Positions 1 through 10,275 of a DNA stretch of 64,000 bases are shown one piece after another; positions within the stretch are counted from its first letter, which is position 1; each line of letters opens with the position of its first letter. The position numbers and the translations under genes were made by a program. Source of the stretch: Odontocerum albicorne (taxonomy: Eukaryota > Arthropoda > Insecta > Trichoptera > Odontoceridae); contig OX463849.1 in NCBI GenBank assembly GCA_949825065.1, positions 30,926,043-30,990,042 of the forward strand, given 5' to 3'. Below the pieces are notes generated by a model. That model saw only the letters and a program-made list of their open reading frames with translations. It ran no database searches and was not told the DNA's origin.

Positions 1-128
1 TTTTTCTCTTCCATGCTTTCCTGTCATCTCTAATTTGTTAAACGTACCCAAACCACTTATTTCTTATTATTCATAATTGTTCAAATATTTTTCTTCCTGT
101 TCATTAATCGCAATGTTTTTAATTTTAG
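1..128 (+). other. 3' part of an intron upstream of the mRpL21 last exon
   Basis: The open frame of the next gene can be read back to an ATG at 77, but the residues before about 129 are hydrophobic and do not resemble the family. A T-rich tract ending in AG at 127-128 looks like a splice acceptor. I infer that the window opens inside an intron and that the upstream exons lie off the left edge. Confidence 0.6.
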
Positions 129-598
129 CTGGAATATTTTCAAGATTTAATTCAACAACAAACCATGAAGTGCAACATAAAGATGAACAGGTTAAAGAAT
201 CAAATGCTATTGTAAACACAGTCAATACTCTGGTTGATGCGAACCCGTGCAGAAATTTTGCAGTTGTACAATTATTGGGAAAACAATGGAGAGTTACTGA
301 TGGTGATCTAGTATTGTTGGAAGGAAATTGGCCTCCTAACATAGGAGATCGAATTAGATTAGATAAAGTCCTTTTAGCTGGTAGCAGAGATTTCAGTCTA
401 ATCGGTAGACCTCTAGTAGAACCTGGTCTTGTTAAAGTTATTGCTACGGTGATTGGGAAAAATCTTTCTCATACAAGAACAAGGTTTAGGAAGAAGAGAA
501 GGAAGCAATTTATGAGGATCAACTTTGTCCGTGTTGAACAGACTACGGTGCGGATAAATTCAGTAGAAATAAGTCCGAACTTGAAAGCATCCGATTGA
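129..598 (+). CDS. mRpL21: Mitochondrial large-subunit ribosomal protein bL21m, last exon (partial)
   Basis: This encodes the C-terminal part of the bL21 protein of the mitochondrial ribosome, a beta-barrel protein of the large subunit that binds 23S-type rRNA. Family hallmarks are readable in order: FAVVQLLGKQWRVTDGD, then GDRIRLDKVLLAGS, DFSLIGRPLV, VIATVIGKNLSHTRTRF, the basic KKRRKQF block, and a closing RVEQTTVRINSVEI strand. The frame ends with TGA at 596-598. The N-terminal mitochondrial targeting segment is missing because the exon appears to begin at the acceptor AG at 127-128; the ATG at 77 is probably intronic. A poly(A) signal follows about 100 bp downstream. It is the only host gene I can support in the window and nothing suggests it is broken. 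Identification rests on motif recognition of a well-conserved family. Confidence 0.9.
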
Positions 599-696
599 AA
601 TGTTGATATTTCTCATTCGGCAGTAATGTGAAAAGAGTAGATTTCTCAATGAGTGAATAGTATTTTAGAATACGTGTAAGAAATGTGATGTTTGAA

Positions 697-702
697 AATA
701 AA
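697..702 (+). terminator. Poly(A) signal of mRpL21
   Basis: AATAAA lies 99 bp after the mRpL21 stop codon and is followed by T/G-rich sequence, giving a short 3' UTR. Confidence 0.6.
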
Positions 703-961
703 TTTGTATGTTATAAATTTTGTTTTCTTTGTTGTTTATTTCTTTAGTTAACCCTGGCTAAAATCCTTTGCTTAAGTTCCTTAAGTAAATTTTATCATTT
801 TTGACTCATCATTATTTCAAAGCATTATTTTCTTTTAGAATTTTAATAATCGAACACTAACATTTCAATATATTTGAATACTGTAATAATTATGATGTAT
901 TTAGTTTTTGACCCGCAATATAGTTTCTTTTTTCATTTATCAATGCATGCGCAGAATTAAG

Positions 962-1730
962 ATGAATTACAGAGTGTGAGAAGTAAATTGTAGGAGAGAT
1001 GTAAAGAGAATGATCTGATAATGAACGCTGTGAGTCATGGTGATAGAAAAGTAAAAGTAAGTGTGAGACACGGGTGAGTAATGAAAGATTACAGCAAGTT
1101 GAAGAGTTCTGCTATTAAGGTAGTATTTCCTCAGATGATGAAAGGGAGGAATTTTGAATTGCACATGTTGATAGAAAACAGTCAATGGAGCACTAAAATA
1201 TATATACTCAAACCAGACAGTATCAAAATCTGCTAAGTTAATAGTCAACAGTATTTTAGTACCGTCTTTGATGTATGGGAATGAAACATTGACATGGAAA
1301 AAGAGTGAAAAGAGCCAAATAAAGCTGTAGAAATGGATGCATGTAAGATGAATAAGACCACTCTGTGATGGTTTGGGCACATGGAACGAATGAATGAAGA
1401 AAGACTAACAAAAAAATATACAGTGCAAATGTGAGTAGAAGGTGGGGTAGAGAAAGACCAAAGCAAATATGGTTGGTCACTTAGAACGATTTACTTTGAC
1501 CAAGACTCACTCTTTCGGCTGTAAAAACAATTGCGACATTTTAATGGAGACAAAATTACTGGTCTCTACTTGTAGACCATTCCACGCCACAGGATCAGCA
1601 ATGACAAAGAAAAATCGTATGAGAAGGTGTAGAAGAGGTGATATATTATGTGTGTTGAGATAGGAAAATCTGGCGCTCTGTCCTCTACCTACCTTAGCAG
1701 GGAAACAGTGTGATGGTATTTATGTATTTG
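962..1730 (+). mobile_element. LINE A copy (5'-truncated, degraded)
   Basis: LINE A is a non-LTR retrotransposon family present about 18 times here. This copy covers the end of the reverse transcriptase region, the segment around GTGTATGACAGAATACGG and its relatives, the GRGRPRK-type C-terminal motif, and the 3' end (GTCTGGCGCTCTGTCCTC, then a G-rich stretch running into TATG/TATT repeats). The frame is full of stops. Between about 1475 and 1610 it holds foreign sequence resembling a reversed LINE C C-terminus. Confidence 0.75.
1475..1610 (-). mobile_element. LINE C fragment embedded in LINE A
   Basis: Read on the minus strand, this segment contains DPVAWNGL, the C-terminal motif of the LINE C reverse transcriptase. 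It replaces or interrupts LINE A sequence between the RPKQ-type motif and the MRRC segment. Confidence 0.5.
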
Positions 1731-1869
1731 TCTATGCATATACGAGTACTACACAAACCATGTATGAACATTACTTAAACACATTTCAAAACTATAATAA
1801 ACACTAGGCCTTATTTTGAGAATCATAGTAAAAATACTAATCTCTACATAATAAGCCAGATACGAAAAG

Positions 1870-1997
1870 GCAGCGTCAGAAGGAGATAAGTGTTTTAAAT
1901 TGGGGTATCTTTGAAAACAGTATTATTACTTAGGCAGTGTCAGGAGGAGATGAGTGTTTTAAATTGGGGTGTCTTTGAAAACAGTATTATTACTTAG
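1870..1997 (+). repeat. Tandem duplication of a 64-bp unit
   Basis: Two adjacent 64-bp copies (1870-1933 and 1934-1997) share GTGTTTTAAATTGGGGT and a long common end and differ at only a few positions. No coding capacity is seen. Confidence 0.85.
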
Positions 1998-2777
1998 TCA
2001 ATCACTCGGAGACTAGTATGAATGTCACTCAATCTTATACACTCTGAGATGGCTTAAGAGTCCAATACTGAATCCGGATACTCTCCCGCAGTGTGGGTAC
2101 GCTCTTACAGGCAGCATATGGTGACTTGATGTTGGGCACTTTTTTCTCTTCATGCGTTTTTCTTTTTCTCAATCGCATTTCACTGTCTCAAAACGAGCCA
2201 CCCTTTGTGCATCTTTAATTGTGCTCCTGTGTCGCTGCAACCCAGTTCTTCGTATGTGTACCACACAGCATAAGGCCGACCTAGTATCTCTTTTTTGGAT
2301 CACCAACTTATGGTCTCTATGATCTCTTCAACTTAAATTCAGAGAAGACTAACTGTTTGACAATTCAACATTTTGGCCATGTGTCCTGCCCATCGAAGAT
2401 GCTATCTAATTATCATTGTTGCTATGCTGATTATTTTATTCTGAATAATAAACAGAATACACTTGGGCCAAATTTTTTCTGCTGTCAATAAAAAAGTAAA
2501 ATATTCGGGAGACTTTCAGAAGAAATTGAAAGACATTTCCCTTTACAAAAAGTCATCCAAGTGCCCAGAAGGTCTCTCACTGTCACTTAGCGATGCCAAA
2601 GACTAAATCACCATTAATAAGAACAGAGCATAGGGCCTTGTTTTGAAAGAAACCTATTTAATGGATTCAAGGAGAAGTCTATAAAATATGTAAAACTACA
2701 ATACTTTCTTTTCTTACTTTATGTTAAACCGTAATTATTATGTAATTATATAAGTTACTAGTTAACTTATTGTCAAA
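1998..2777. other. Unassigned intergenic sequence
   Basis: No gene is visible. A short motif (GGGCC, a spacer, then AAAGAAAC...AATG-ATTCAAGGA) near 2635 recurs near 3345, so part of this stretch is a low-copy repeat that flanks the mariner on both sides. Confidence 0.4.
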
Positions 2778-2779
2778 TA

Positions 2780-3313
2780 AAGCGTCTTTCAAATTGAGGG
2801 GTTTTTATAATTTTTGGATAAAACACGGTCTTGTGATATTGGAGAAGTGTAATATATGACATTTATAAAAATGGAGTCGTATACAATACAACAATGCGTT
2901 CAAATTGAGAATTATTTTAGTATTGTAATCTCTAGAAACGGGGATGTTAATTGGCCACCAAGATCATGTAATCTGACACCGTTGGACTATTTTCTCTGGG
3001 GTTACGTGAAAAGCCAGGTCTATAAGAAAGACCCCTGATCAATTCCTGAGCTGAAGGACGAAATTATTCGCGTTATTGGTGAGTTAGAACCGCAATTATG
3101 CCAAAATGTCGTCGAAATTTTTGACAAAAAAGTGGACATTGTGGAGCTGCAAGAGGTGGACATTTGGCGGTTATTGTTTTTTGTGTTTAAATGTCATACA
3201 TTATATACTTCAATGACCGGTAAAAAGTTTTTTGAAATCAAAGCAAATTGTGTGTTTTATTCAAGAATTAAAAAAATTTGAATAAAAAAAAACGGTCAGT
3301 TTGAAAGACCCTT
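2780..3313 (+). mobile_element. Internally deleted mariner-type transposon (Tc1/mariner superfamily)
   Basis: The element is bounded by TA dinucleotides at 2778-2779 and 3314-3315. Its ends are inverted copies: AAGCGTCTTTCAAATTGA on the left and, reverse-complemented, AAGGGTCTTTCAAACTGA on the right. Its reading frame from 2856 starts MTFIKMESYTIQQ, like the start of the helix-turn-helix region, and jumps directly to SRNGDVNWPPRSC and LTPLDYFLWG, the block with the last catalytic aspartate. The middle, with the first two catalytic aspartates, is deleted. A TGA at 3036 interrupts the frame, after which family-like sequence continues (ELKDEIIRVI, LEPQLCQNV). It is a non-autonomous relic of 534 bp. 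Confidence 0.85.
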
Positions 3314-3797
3314 TACAATCAGAATCAATAATTAAAACAGAGTTAGGGCCCTACTTTAAAAGAAACTCACTAAATGAATTCAAGGAACAGTAGACGTCTG
3401 TAAATTTTTTTTTTTACTTCATGTCACATGCTAATAATTATTCAATTGTCCAGTTCTAAGCCTGAAAAATTAATTACTGGGGCCACGCTCTTCAATATGT
3501 TCGAATCACCAATTCGGATATGTTAAAGGGGTACCATACAAAAGGAAAAAATATTCAAATTTTACCTAATGCCAGGGCCATCTTGATTATTGGATTAGTA
3601 GAGCATCAGTCCTAGGGTGCCACGCGCCGGAGGGCGCCAGCTGCTGCTACCTCAAAATGGTTTTATTTTTTACTTATTTCTATATTACTGATGAAATTGT
3701 CATTAACACTTTTATTACATTGTAAATTCATCGACTTTTCAATTTTATTTACATCTTTATTGTTTTATGAAGGTCTGCATTATATTACATATATGTA
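3314..3797. other. Unassigned intergenic sequence with a dispersed motif
   Basis: No coding potential seen. GGCCACGCTCTTCAATATG near 3481 recurs near 14912 and 14955, marking an unclassified dispersed repeat. Confidence 0.35.
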
Positions 3798-3827
3798 TAG
3801 TACCCGGTGATAATACACCGGGCTTAA

Positions 3828-3958
3828 GAAAGAGACTGTCGGCCATAATCGGCTAACTTCGGTTTTGTAGAGCGTCGTCTCTGTCGCACGATGCGCTAAC
3901 AGTCTCGCGACGGAACACGTATGAATGACAATGCCGATTATGGCCGACAGTCTCTTTC
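3828..3958. mobile_element. 131-bp TTAA-flanked MITE
   Basis: Perfect 26-bp inverted ends (GAAAGAGACTGTCGGCC then ATAATCGGC) enclose about 80 bp of non-coding DNA. TTAA flanks both sides (3824-3827 and 3959-3962). TTAA duplication is the signature of piggyBac-type transposition. Confidence 0.75.
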
Positions 3959-3962
3959 TTAA

Positions 3963-4578
3963 CCCTTCCTGTCCTGTGATGTATAACTAATACACATTGC
4001 TTCTAAAAACTTTAATATCTCTATAAATATAATAAATACTGGGTTCAGATTTCAGGTATTCCTCTGTAATACATTTACGCATTGAATGAAAAAAATAATA
4101 TTAATAATAATTAGCACTTATCGGCCACATCAGAGATATTTTTTGAAAATCGGGAATAAATTCACCAATACAATCAAACGTGTGCCAGTGTGTGACGTAA
4201 GTATATTCATTCTAAAAAACCGCTATGGGTGAGGAAGCGACGCTATTCACGTCTCACTCTCACTCTACTTCGGTATATGGGAACGCAAGAAATATAATCT
4301 CAGTTCGCTCGCTTCTCTCGTTTGGTAGCCAGCCGGCTTTTGTTCGAGGTGGTCGCTTCGCCTGTTTTGTGAACGTCGTCCAATGTTTTTTTTCATGTTG
4401 TCAGCAATTAAATTTAAATTATTATCACTTCTGACTTCAAATTTAATTAATTTAAGCGATTGGCTATGAATATTCTTATTTTTTCGATTTTAAATCGCTC
4501 ATTTTTACATATGTATTGATGTGTATTGAATACACATCACCGGAATGAGCGGATTTTTTTAGGACAGGAAGGAAAAGG
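3963..4578 (+). mobile_element. piggyBac-like non-autonomous element, copy 1
   Basis: A 616-bp element bounded by TTAA (3959-3962 and 4579-4582), with ends CCCTTCCTGTCCTGTGATG and, reversed, CCTTTTCCTTCCTGTCCT. The interior has an ORF-like stretch (4225-4434) but no transposase motif. A self-complementary GATGTGTATTGAATACACATC-like hairpin lies near the right end. A close copy in opposite orientation lies at 25597-26201. Confidence 0.8.
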
Positions 4579-4619
4579 TTAAGCCCGATGTGTATTACTT
4601 ACCGCCGGGTACTGCACAC

Positions 4620-5585
4620 CATATACATATTAAATTTAGTCACATTTTGTTTAAGTAACGTGTAAACTGAATATACGAAGATATTGTAAAACAAAGTATT
4701 AGTCGTATAAATAAAAATATTAATAGTACCAATCCAATAAAAAATAATATCAGTATGTATTCTGATGTTAAAATAAAAATGAGATATTTTTAAATGATGA
4801 AAAAGGGCGCCTGATATTGTACCATATTAGGGGCCTTACTTAGAGAACACATCTCCACATAATCACTTTTACTTTAATCCTCCTGTTAAATCCACGTTTG
4901 ACGTTACCTTACGTCAAGGTATAAATAAATGACACAATAAAGCATTTAAAATATTTGTTGTAATTAACAGGTATCTAATATGGTATTAATTTGTTTTCTC
5001 ATCCTATTTCTGAAATTTAGACCCAATTTCATAATGTTACGAAAAATGCGAGTATGAAAACGCCGACGAGTTGCAATGAAGCGTTCCAATTTATATTATT
5101 ATCATTTTACTGTCTTTACGTAAATGAGATTCTTCTGAGATAACTTTGTAAGAAAGATGCCCCCAATCTTGCGCAATTTTGGTCCATTACGGAAGCAGAG
5201 CACAGTGGACAGCGTAAATAATAAATAATCTCAATAGTGATGAAAAAAAAATTTCAAGTGACAAACAAATTTTTTCTCTCCATATAATCGATAGGGCTTT
5301 GATTGAGTATGATTGCCATTCATCCGTTGGATGGAAGTCAGTCAGCGTATATTGGTATATTGTGTGTACGCTGTTATACTTCAGGAATCAGAGTCTTGAT
5401 AGATAAGTCCAAAGTCTCGATTAAACTTCCAAGATAATCGGCATGTTAAATCTGACGCAGCCTTTTGTAAGGTAGAGTTTTATATAGCGCTATTTTTGTG
5501 TTTTTTAATAGCCCTATAGAATTTATGATAAACAACATAAGCAGAAATACATTATTTTAGATATAAATTTTCTGAGAGAAAAACT
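4620..5585. other. Unassigned AT-rich intergenic DNA
   Basis: No ORF, RNA gene or clear repeat recognised. GGCCTTACTTAGAGAA near 4832 resembles the dispersed motif at 1805, 2635 and 3345. Confidence 0.35.
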
Positions 5586-5587
5586 CA

Positions 5588-5672
5588 CCCAGAAGTGAAT
5601 CCGCCAAGAATCGAAACTGAGGCGCCCGCTTGCTTAGCGTGAATGCTAACCCTTAGACCACGGCTGCCAACG
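5588..5672 (-). mobile_element. tRNA-derived SINE, family S2
   Basis: On the minus strand it reads like a tRNA head: GTGGTCTAAGGGTTAGCATT (A-box region), then GGGCGCC and a B-box-like TTTCGATTC. Related copies lie near 10833, 21940 and 46950, so this is a retroposon rather than a tRNA gene. Confidence 0.65.
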
Positions 5673-5689
5673 TTTATTTCATAAAAACC

Positions 5690-6224
5690 CACACAATGTG
5701 ATTAGATGTTTCCACAATTGTCTAAGAAATCCTTTTTGTATATACGTACGTACGCAAAGAATAAAAAATTCTTTGCAACTTTCAACACGCTGTAGATTTT
5801 GGACAACAATCAAAAGTTTTAATACCCGTCTTGCACTCAACTTATTCATGCCAAAATGATCCAGCAGAATTCGAAGTACTGTGGTTTTGGAAGTCCCACA
5901 CCTTGCTGCTATTTCTTTTGATTTTAGTTTGCTGTCTTGTAACACTTGCTCTCGTACTAATGCAATTGTTGCTGGAGTGAGAGTTTCTGCTAGTCTGCCT
6001 TGACGAGGGTCATCCTCAATTGATTGTCTGCATAAGCGAAACTATTTAGCCCAATATTTCATTGTGAAATATGACAGATAAGATTCTCAGTAGACAGGAT
6101 CTATGGTAAATATCGTTTCATTTTTGCCGGGCTTTACCCTTCATTTGAAAAAGACTATAACTGCGCGATATTACATTTTTAACATTTCAGAATTTGATGA
6201 AACAACACGTCTTTTATCGGCCAT
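5690..6224 (-). pseudogene. mariner-type transposase, N-terminal remnant
   Basis: From an ATG complement at 6222-6224 the minus strand reads MADKRRVVSSNSEM, then, with stops and shifts, the DDPRQGR linker and an intact stretch with LKSKEIAARCGTSKTTVLRI, the second helix-turn-helix of mariner/IS630 DNA-binding domains, followed by LGMNKLSAR-like and RVESCKEF motifs. The catalytic DDE/D half is missing beyond 5690, where an S2 SINE lies. It cannot make an active transposase. It belongs to a different mariner family from the element at 2780. Confidence 0.8.
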
Positions 6225-6295
6225 ATTTGTCATAATATTAAGGGTAGATGTATCAAATTTAAACTATAACATCGTCTGACAATGCAATCGGCGTG

Positions 6296-6540
6296 ACTGG
6301 CGATGTATCTGCCCATACACACTCTAACATGGTTAGACCGGAAATTTTTGGATTTTACTACGTAAATTAAATTCTCAAGCTTATTTATATTTGCCGCCTG
6401 GCAATAAGCCCGCCAGATTGTATTTACAATAAAAGTGTTAAATAAATAAATATATTTCTTGTTAATTTTAAAATTGTTTTTAGCTATATTAATACTGCAA
6501 ATAAACTTAGCTGAATTCATATTTGTAAATACATATCCCC
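6296..6540. repeat. Dispersed duplication, copy 1 (interrupted)
   Basis: Shares CCATACACACTCTAACAT, a GGCCGGAAGCTTTTGG-like block, AAATTAAA-TCTCAA and CTTGTTAATTTTAA with 7005-7210. It carries an extra block of about 60 bp (6392-6453) absent from the other copy. Confidence 0.7.
6392..6453 (+). mobile_element. Tail-only retroposon insertion (LINE/SINE 3' end)
   Basis: Contains TTGCCGCCTGGCAATAAGCC, CGCCAGATTGTATTTACAAT and an AAATA-rich tail. This is the 3' terminal hairpin and tail shared by SINE S1, LINE C and the repeats at 11985 and 61255. The homologous duplicate at 7005 lacks it. Confidence 0.7.
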
Positions 6541-7004
6541 CTTGCTTTATGCGATTAATTTGTTCTAGGAAAAAATCTCGTAATTAGACAAACTTTAAAG
6601 TGAATTGATTTTAATCTAGGTGGGATAAGGATCGGTTTCAAATAAAAATTCAGTAAGCTGAAAATGGTAAAAACCCATTTTTTCCAATTAGAAAGCCTAC
6701 ATAACATTGCTTTCAATCGGGTAACAATTCATCCGGATCTTGTTCAAAATTCTCCTGATTACTGTCTTGAAGGTTTTGGATCACTAGGTAGATGAATATC
6801 AGTTTATTTTTTGAAAAAAATAAAATAAAATATGCTGCCTATGAATCATCTACATAGTGCACGCAATCACACAGACTTTATTACTTACATATGATTATAA
6901 AATTTAAATTGGCTTTTTATAATTGTTTTCCTTAATTTTATTTAAATCGCTTTATAAGCTCTAGTCAAAATACTCACAGACATGCGCTGAATGTGGCCAA
7001 CTTG

Positions 7005-7210
7005 GTATATGTCCATACACACTCTAACATATTCAGGCCGGAAGCTTTTGGGACCATACTACATAAATTAAACTCTCAACTTCATGTTCATTTCTTGTTA
7101 ATTTTAACATTATTTCAAGCTTTATTAACACTACAAATCAACTTGGCTGAATTTATATTAACAAATACATGTATCCCTCGTAATATCTGTCCATACAAGT
7201 TGTAATTTGT
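7005..7210. repeat. Dispersed duplication, copy 2 (uninterrupted)
   Basis: Direct repeat of 6296-6540 without the retroposon tail. A third fragment of the motif (TGTCCATACAAG...GCCGGACACTTTT) lies at 7190-7235. Confidence 0.65.
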
Positions 7211-7235
7211 TTAAGCCGGACACTTTTAGAGCTTG

Positions 7236-8460
7236 GTATATATTTATGGAACAAAACTTGACAGTTTTTCCTCCGTCATATCGAATTAGAGAATTAAGAC
7301 TTACTCTCGTTTGCCCGAAACTTGTTAATATTTTCGTTAAATATTTTGATAATTTCAACCACTGTGCGTCGTCCCACATAGCTCTATTTTGTTTGAATTT
7401 TGAAGTCCGCGCCATTGCATCGTATTGAGAATTCAACGCAAACCGGCTCCAACAGCGTGAGTTGTAAATCGACTCCATTCGAGTCCGATCACAGAATCAT
7501 TTCGATAGTTGAGCAGAGTAGTCGTGCGTTCCTCGGCTATATACTCCGACGAGATGGATCGCTTTTGACCTCTTAATCACGTTAAATGAAACGTGGGTGT
7601 TTTGAAACTTCTTGTGTTAGAATCCTCAATATTTGTGTTTGTGGTTAATTTCACCTGTGAGTTTAATACAAGAAAGTTACTAGTTTTGAAGGATTTATTT
7701 TCAAATTTGTGACCACCTGCGAATGACATCGTAAAAAGTTAGTATTATTGTTTTTTTATTAATTTTTAAAGTCTCTGGAATAAATTCCTTAATTTGATAA
7801 TTTCAAATAACTCTTTAAAATAAATAAATCGACAAACTTTTCACTGTTATAAATGTTTTATTAAGTGTTTATATTTATTATTGTTCGATACATTGTTGTT
7901 TGTCACAATAAAATGGTTCTCTTGATCATTATGATTACAAAAATAAATTCAAATATATTTAGTAAAATAGTCAATAGTATCATTTGTATCAAATTTTCAT
8001 TTTTAAATGCGCTTTCAATTATTTATGTAAGACATATTTTATTTCTTTGAAATAAATTAACGTTTGTCTTAATAATTTTCAATTTGGTATATTGTTTTTA
8101 ACTGGCAATAAACAACCTTTAATTGTTACTAGATTAAAAAATAATACTGTCAGAATCCATTATGACTCTTGAAATTAGTTTAAGCTCTATCTAATTTGTT
8201 TTAAAATGATGTAATGTACTCGTATGTATCTAATTTACGAGAATTAACACGGTGAAATTATTTTTTAATTCAAAGTGATGCTGAAATTATAACCATAAGA
8301 ATTTGAAGTCATACATTCCCGCGGTTTTAATGATAAAATTTGCGCCATTTATCAACCGATAATCGTGATATATGGTATACAAATATGTAGAAACATTCTG
8401 AATGGTTTTATATAAGGATAAAAAGGTACACATTAGGATTCGTATAATTTTTTTAAATAA
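7236..8460. other. AT-rich intergenic DNA, nothing assigned
   Basis: Only short chance ORFs. The more GC-rich stretch at 7430-7560 shows no recognisable protein or RNA. Confidence 0.35.
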
Positions 8461-8464
8461 TCGC

Positions 8465-8640
8465 ATTAAATATTTATTTATTTGATAAATATTTATTTGT
8501 TTATTGAACGCTTCATTGTAAAAACAATCTGGCGGACTTATTGCTATGCGACAATTTCTTCCAACTTCCAGACAAAAGTAAATAAAGGAATTTACATGGT
8601 CGCAAAAAATATTCGAATGATTATTCATCTTTATAAAATT
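8465..8640 (-). mobile_element. Retroposon 3' end (tail repeat R)
   Basis: Minus-strand relative of 61255-61500 and 11985-12235. It holds the complement of GCCAGATTGT..., a degraded TTGCC...GGCAA hairpin, and the GACCATGTAAATTCC-like segment upstream of it. Confidence 0.6.
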
Positions 8641-8649
8641 TATGAACGT

Positions 8650-9250
8650 GCTGTGAGATGCATTTCTACAGCGTTAATTCGGCTACTTTCAGTATTTTTC
8701 CACGTCTATGTTTTACTCCCATACAATTAAAGTCGGCACTAAAATACTGACGTGGACTATTATCTTTGTAGATTTTAATACTTCTCGGATCGAGTATATA
8801 TGTGTAAAGCTCCATTGACTCTGTTTCCTATCTTTACACGCCGTTCCTATCTTTACACGCCATTCCTATTTTTACACGCCGTTCCTAACTTTGCACGCCG
8901 TTCCTATCTTTAAACGCCGTTTCTATCTTTACACCCCGTTCCTATCTTTACATGCCGTTCCTATCTTTACACGCCGTTCAATATACTATATATGCCTTTT
9001 AATTCTTCCACTATCTGAGAAAATGCTACTCAAATAGAAGAATTCCTCAATTTGTTACAATCTTTCATTGTTCACCCATGTATCACCTTTACTTATCATT
9101 TCACACGTTTCTATTACCTTGACTTTGGATTTCGTTCTCAGATATTGCAACATTCATTTTCAGATCTTTCTCTCTACATATCTCATACAATTTTCTTATC
9201 AGACTCTGTATGCATCCTCATTTTCCTCTATTTCCATGTTACTAGCATAT
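8650..9250 (-). mobile_element. LINE A copy with internal 19-bp expansion
   Basis: Minus-strand LINE A pieces: CACGTCTATGTTTTACTCCC, AAAATACTGACG and, after the array, CCACTATCTGAGAAAATGCT and TTCCTCAATTTGTTACAATC. It covers the reverse transcriptase thumb region and is degraded. Confidence 0.65.
8825..8976 (-). repeat. Eight-copy 19-bp tandem array inside LINE A
   Basis: The unit is TTCCTATCTTTACACGCCG, repeated eight times with scattered substitutions. One unit corresponds to the LINE A stretch complementary to CGGTGTGTAGCGATAG, so the array grew from LINE coding sequence. Confidence 0.9.
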
Positions 9251-9269
9251 AGCAAGCCGCACATATTCC

Positions 9270-9660
9270 CATTTGTGTATTGAGAAGAGTATATGGGGTG
9301 ACAATATATAACAGAATACGGAATATAGTGGTAAGGGGTAAACGTGAACTTAAAACTTACTCGTATGTGTCGATTAAGAAAGAGATATGGTGTTACACAT
9401 GCTGGACGAATGAATTATGTAAGTCTAATAAAACAAATATACAGTGCAAATGTGAGCCTAATGCGTGGTAGAGGAAGACCAAGAAAAGTATTGTTGGATC
9501 AAGCAAATGAAATTTAGAAAAAAATAAAAGTAACAAGTTGTATGAGCTGTTTGGGAGGGCTTATGGATGTGGAAGAGTCGAAATAGATGTGTCGAGATAG
9601 GTAAGTCTGGCGCTATGTCCTCTCCTACCCAAAAGGGAAACTACGTGCGTATATATGTAT
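9270..9660 (+). mobile_element. LINE A 3' end
   Basis: Begins at the GGGTGACAATATATAACAGA segment, continues through GGTAGAGGAAGACCAAGAAA and GTCTGGCGCTATGTCCTCTC, and ends in GTATATATGTATATG. It sits next to the oppositely oriented copy at 8650. Confidence 0.75.
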
Positions 9661-10059
9661 ATGTAAATTGAGTTTAAAATGTAGTCATATTATGTACTGT
9701 ACAAGTGTTTGAACAAACAAAATAGTAAATTTGTTTGTCATTGAGAATATTGTTTCCTAGTATTTAGTGAACTCCGGAAAATGCGGCCATTACTTATGTT
9801 TTTCTGTCAGTAACTCTGATTTAAGAATACATTCTTCCAATCACCCAGAACTGAAATATAATGTTCATTCAAGGTGAATTCTATCGCAATATGCTTTGTA
9901 ATAAATAACGAGAAATATTCATCCGAATTTCTCATTCCTTAACATATACACAGCCCGTTTGTTTATACTCTGCGTAAATGTTAAACAAAAGTATAAAGTT
10001 GTTTTAGAAGTCAGATTTTTTGGTAATTGCGTTTCATCTATATCTAGCTCTTATAAGTT
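9661..10059. other. Unassigned intergenic sequence
   Basis: No gene, RNA or recognised repeat seen. Confidence 0.3.
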
Positions 10060-10275
10060 ATCATCTAGCTTAGTATACCAACTTTAATGTATGGAAGTAA
10101 AACGTGGAAGTGGAAAATGCTGTAGAAGTACGTGCACTGAGGTGAATACATAAGGTGACAATTTTTGACAGAATATGGAATGAAGTCATCTGCAATGAAT
10201 GTAAACTTAAGATTGATGATATATTAAGTAAGATGAAGAAGATCACTCTGAGATGATTTGGACATGAAGAATCTT
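10060..10275 (+). mobile_element. LINE A internal fragment
   Basis: Contains ATGTATGGAAGTAAAACGTG, GTGCACTGAGGTGAATACAT, GACAGAATATGGAATGAAGT and AGATGAAGAAGATCACTCTG in LINE A order. It lacks the 3' terminus. Confidence 0.65.

Larger units (their letters stand above)
3798..4614. mobile_element. Outer palindromic repeat split by TTAA insertions
   Basis: The ends are inverted copies: AGTACCCGG...TAATACAC...CGGGCTTAA on the left (3798-3827) and TTAAGCCCG...TGTATTA...CCGGGTACT on the right (4579-4614). Removing the two inner elements leaves a roughly 60-bp palindrome centred on a TTAA, which looks like the original target. Confidence 0.6.

Noticed and set aside
67..342. 91-codon minus-strand ORF at the left edge
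   Set aside because: Antisense to the conserved mRpL21 exon; no motif of its own.
4225..4434. 69-codon ORF in the piggyBac-like element
   Set aside because: The second copy (25597-26201) has indels and substitutions in this region and no transposase motif is present, so coding is unlikely.
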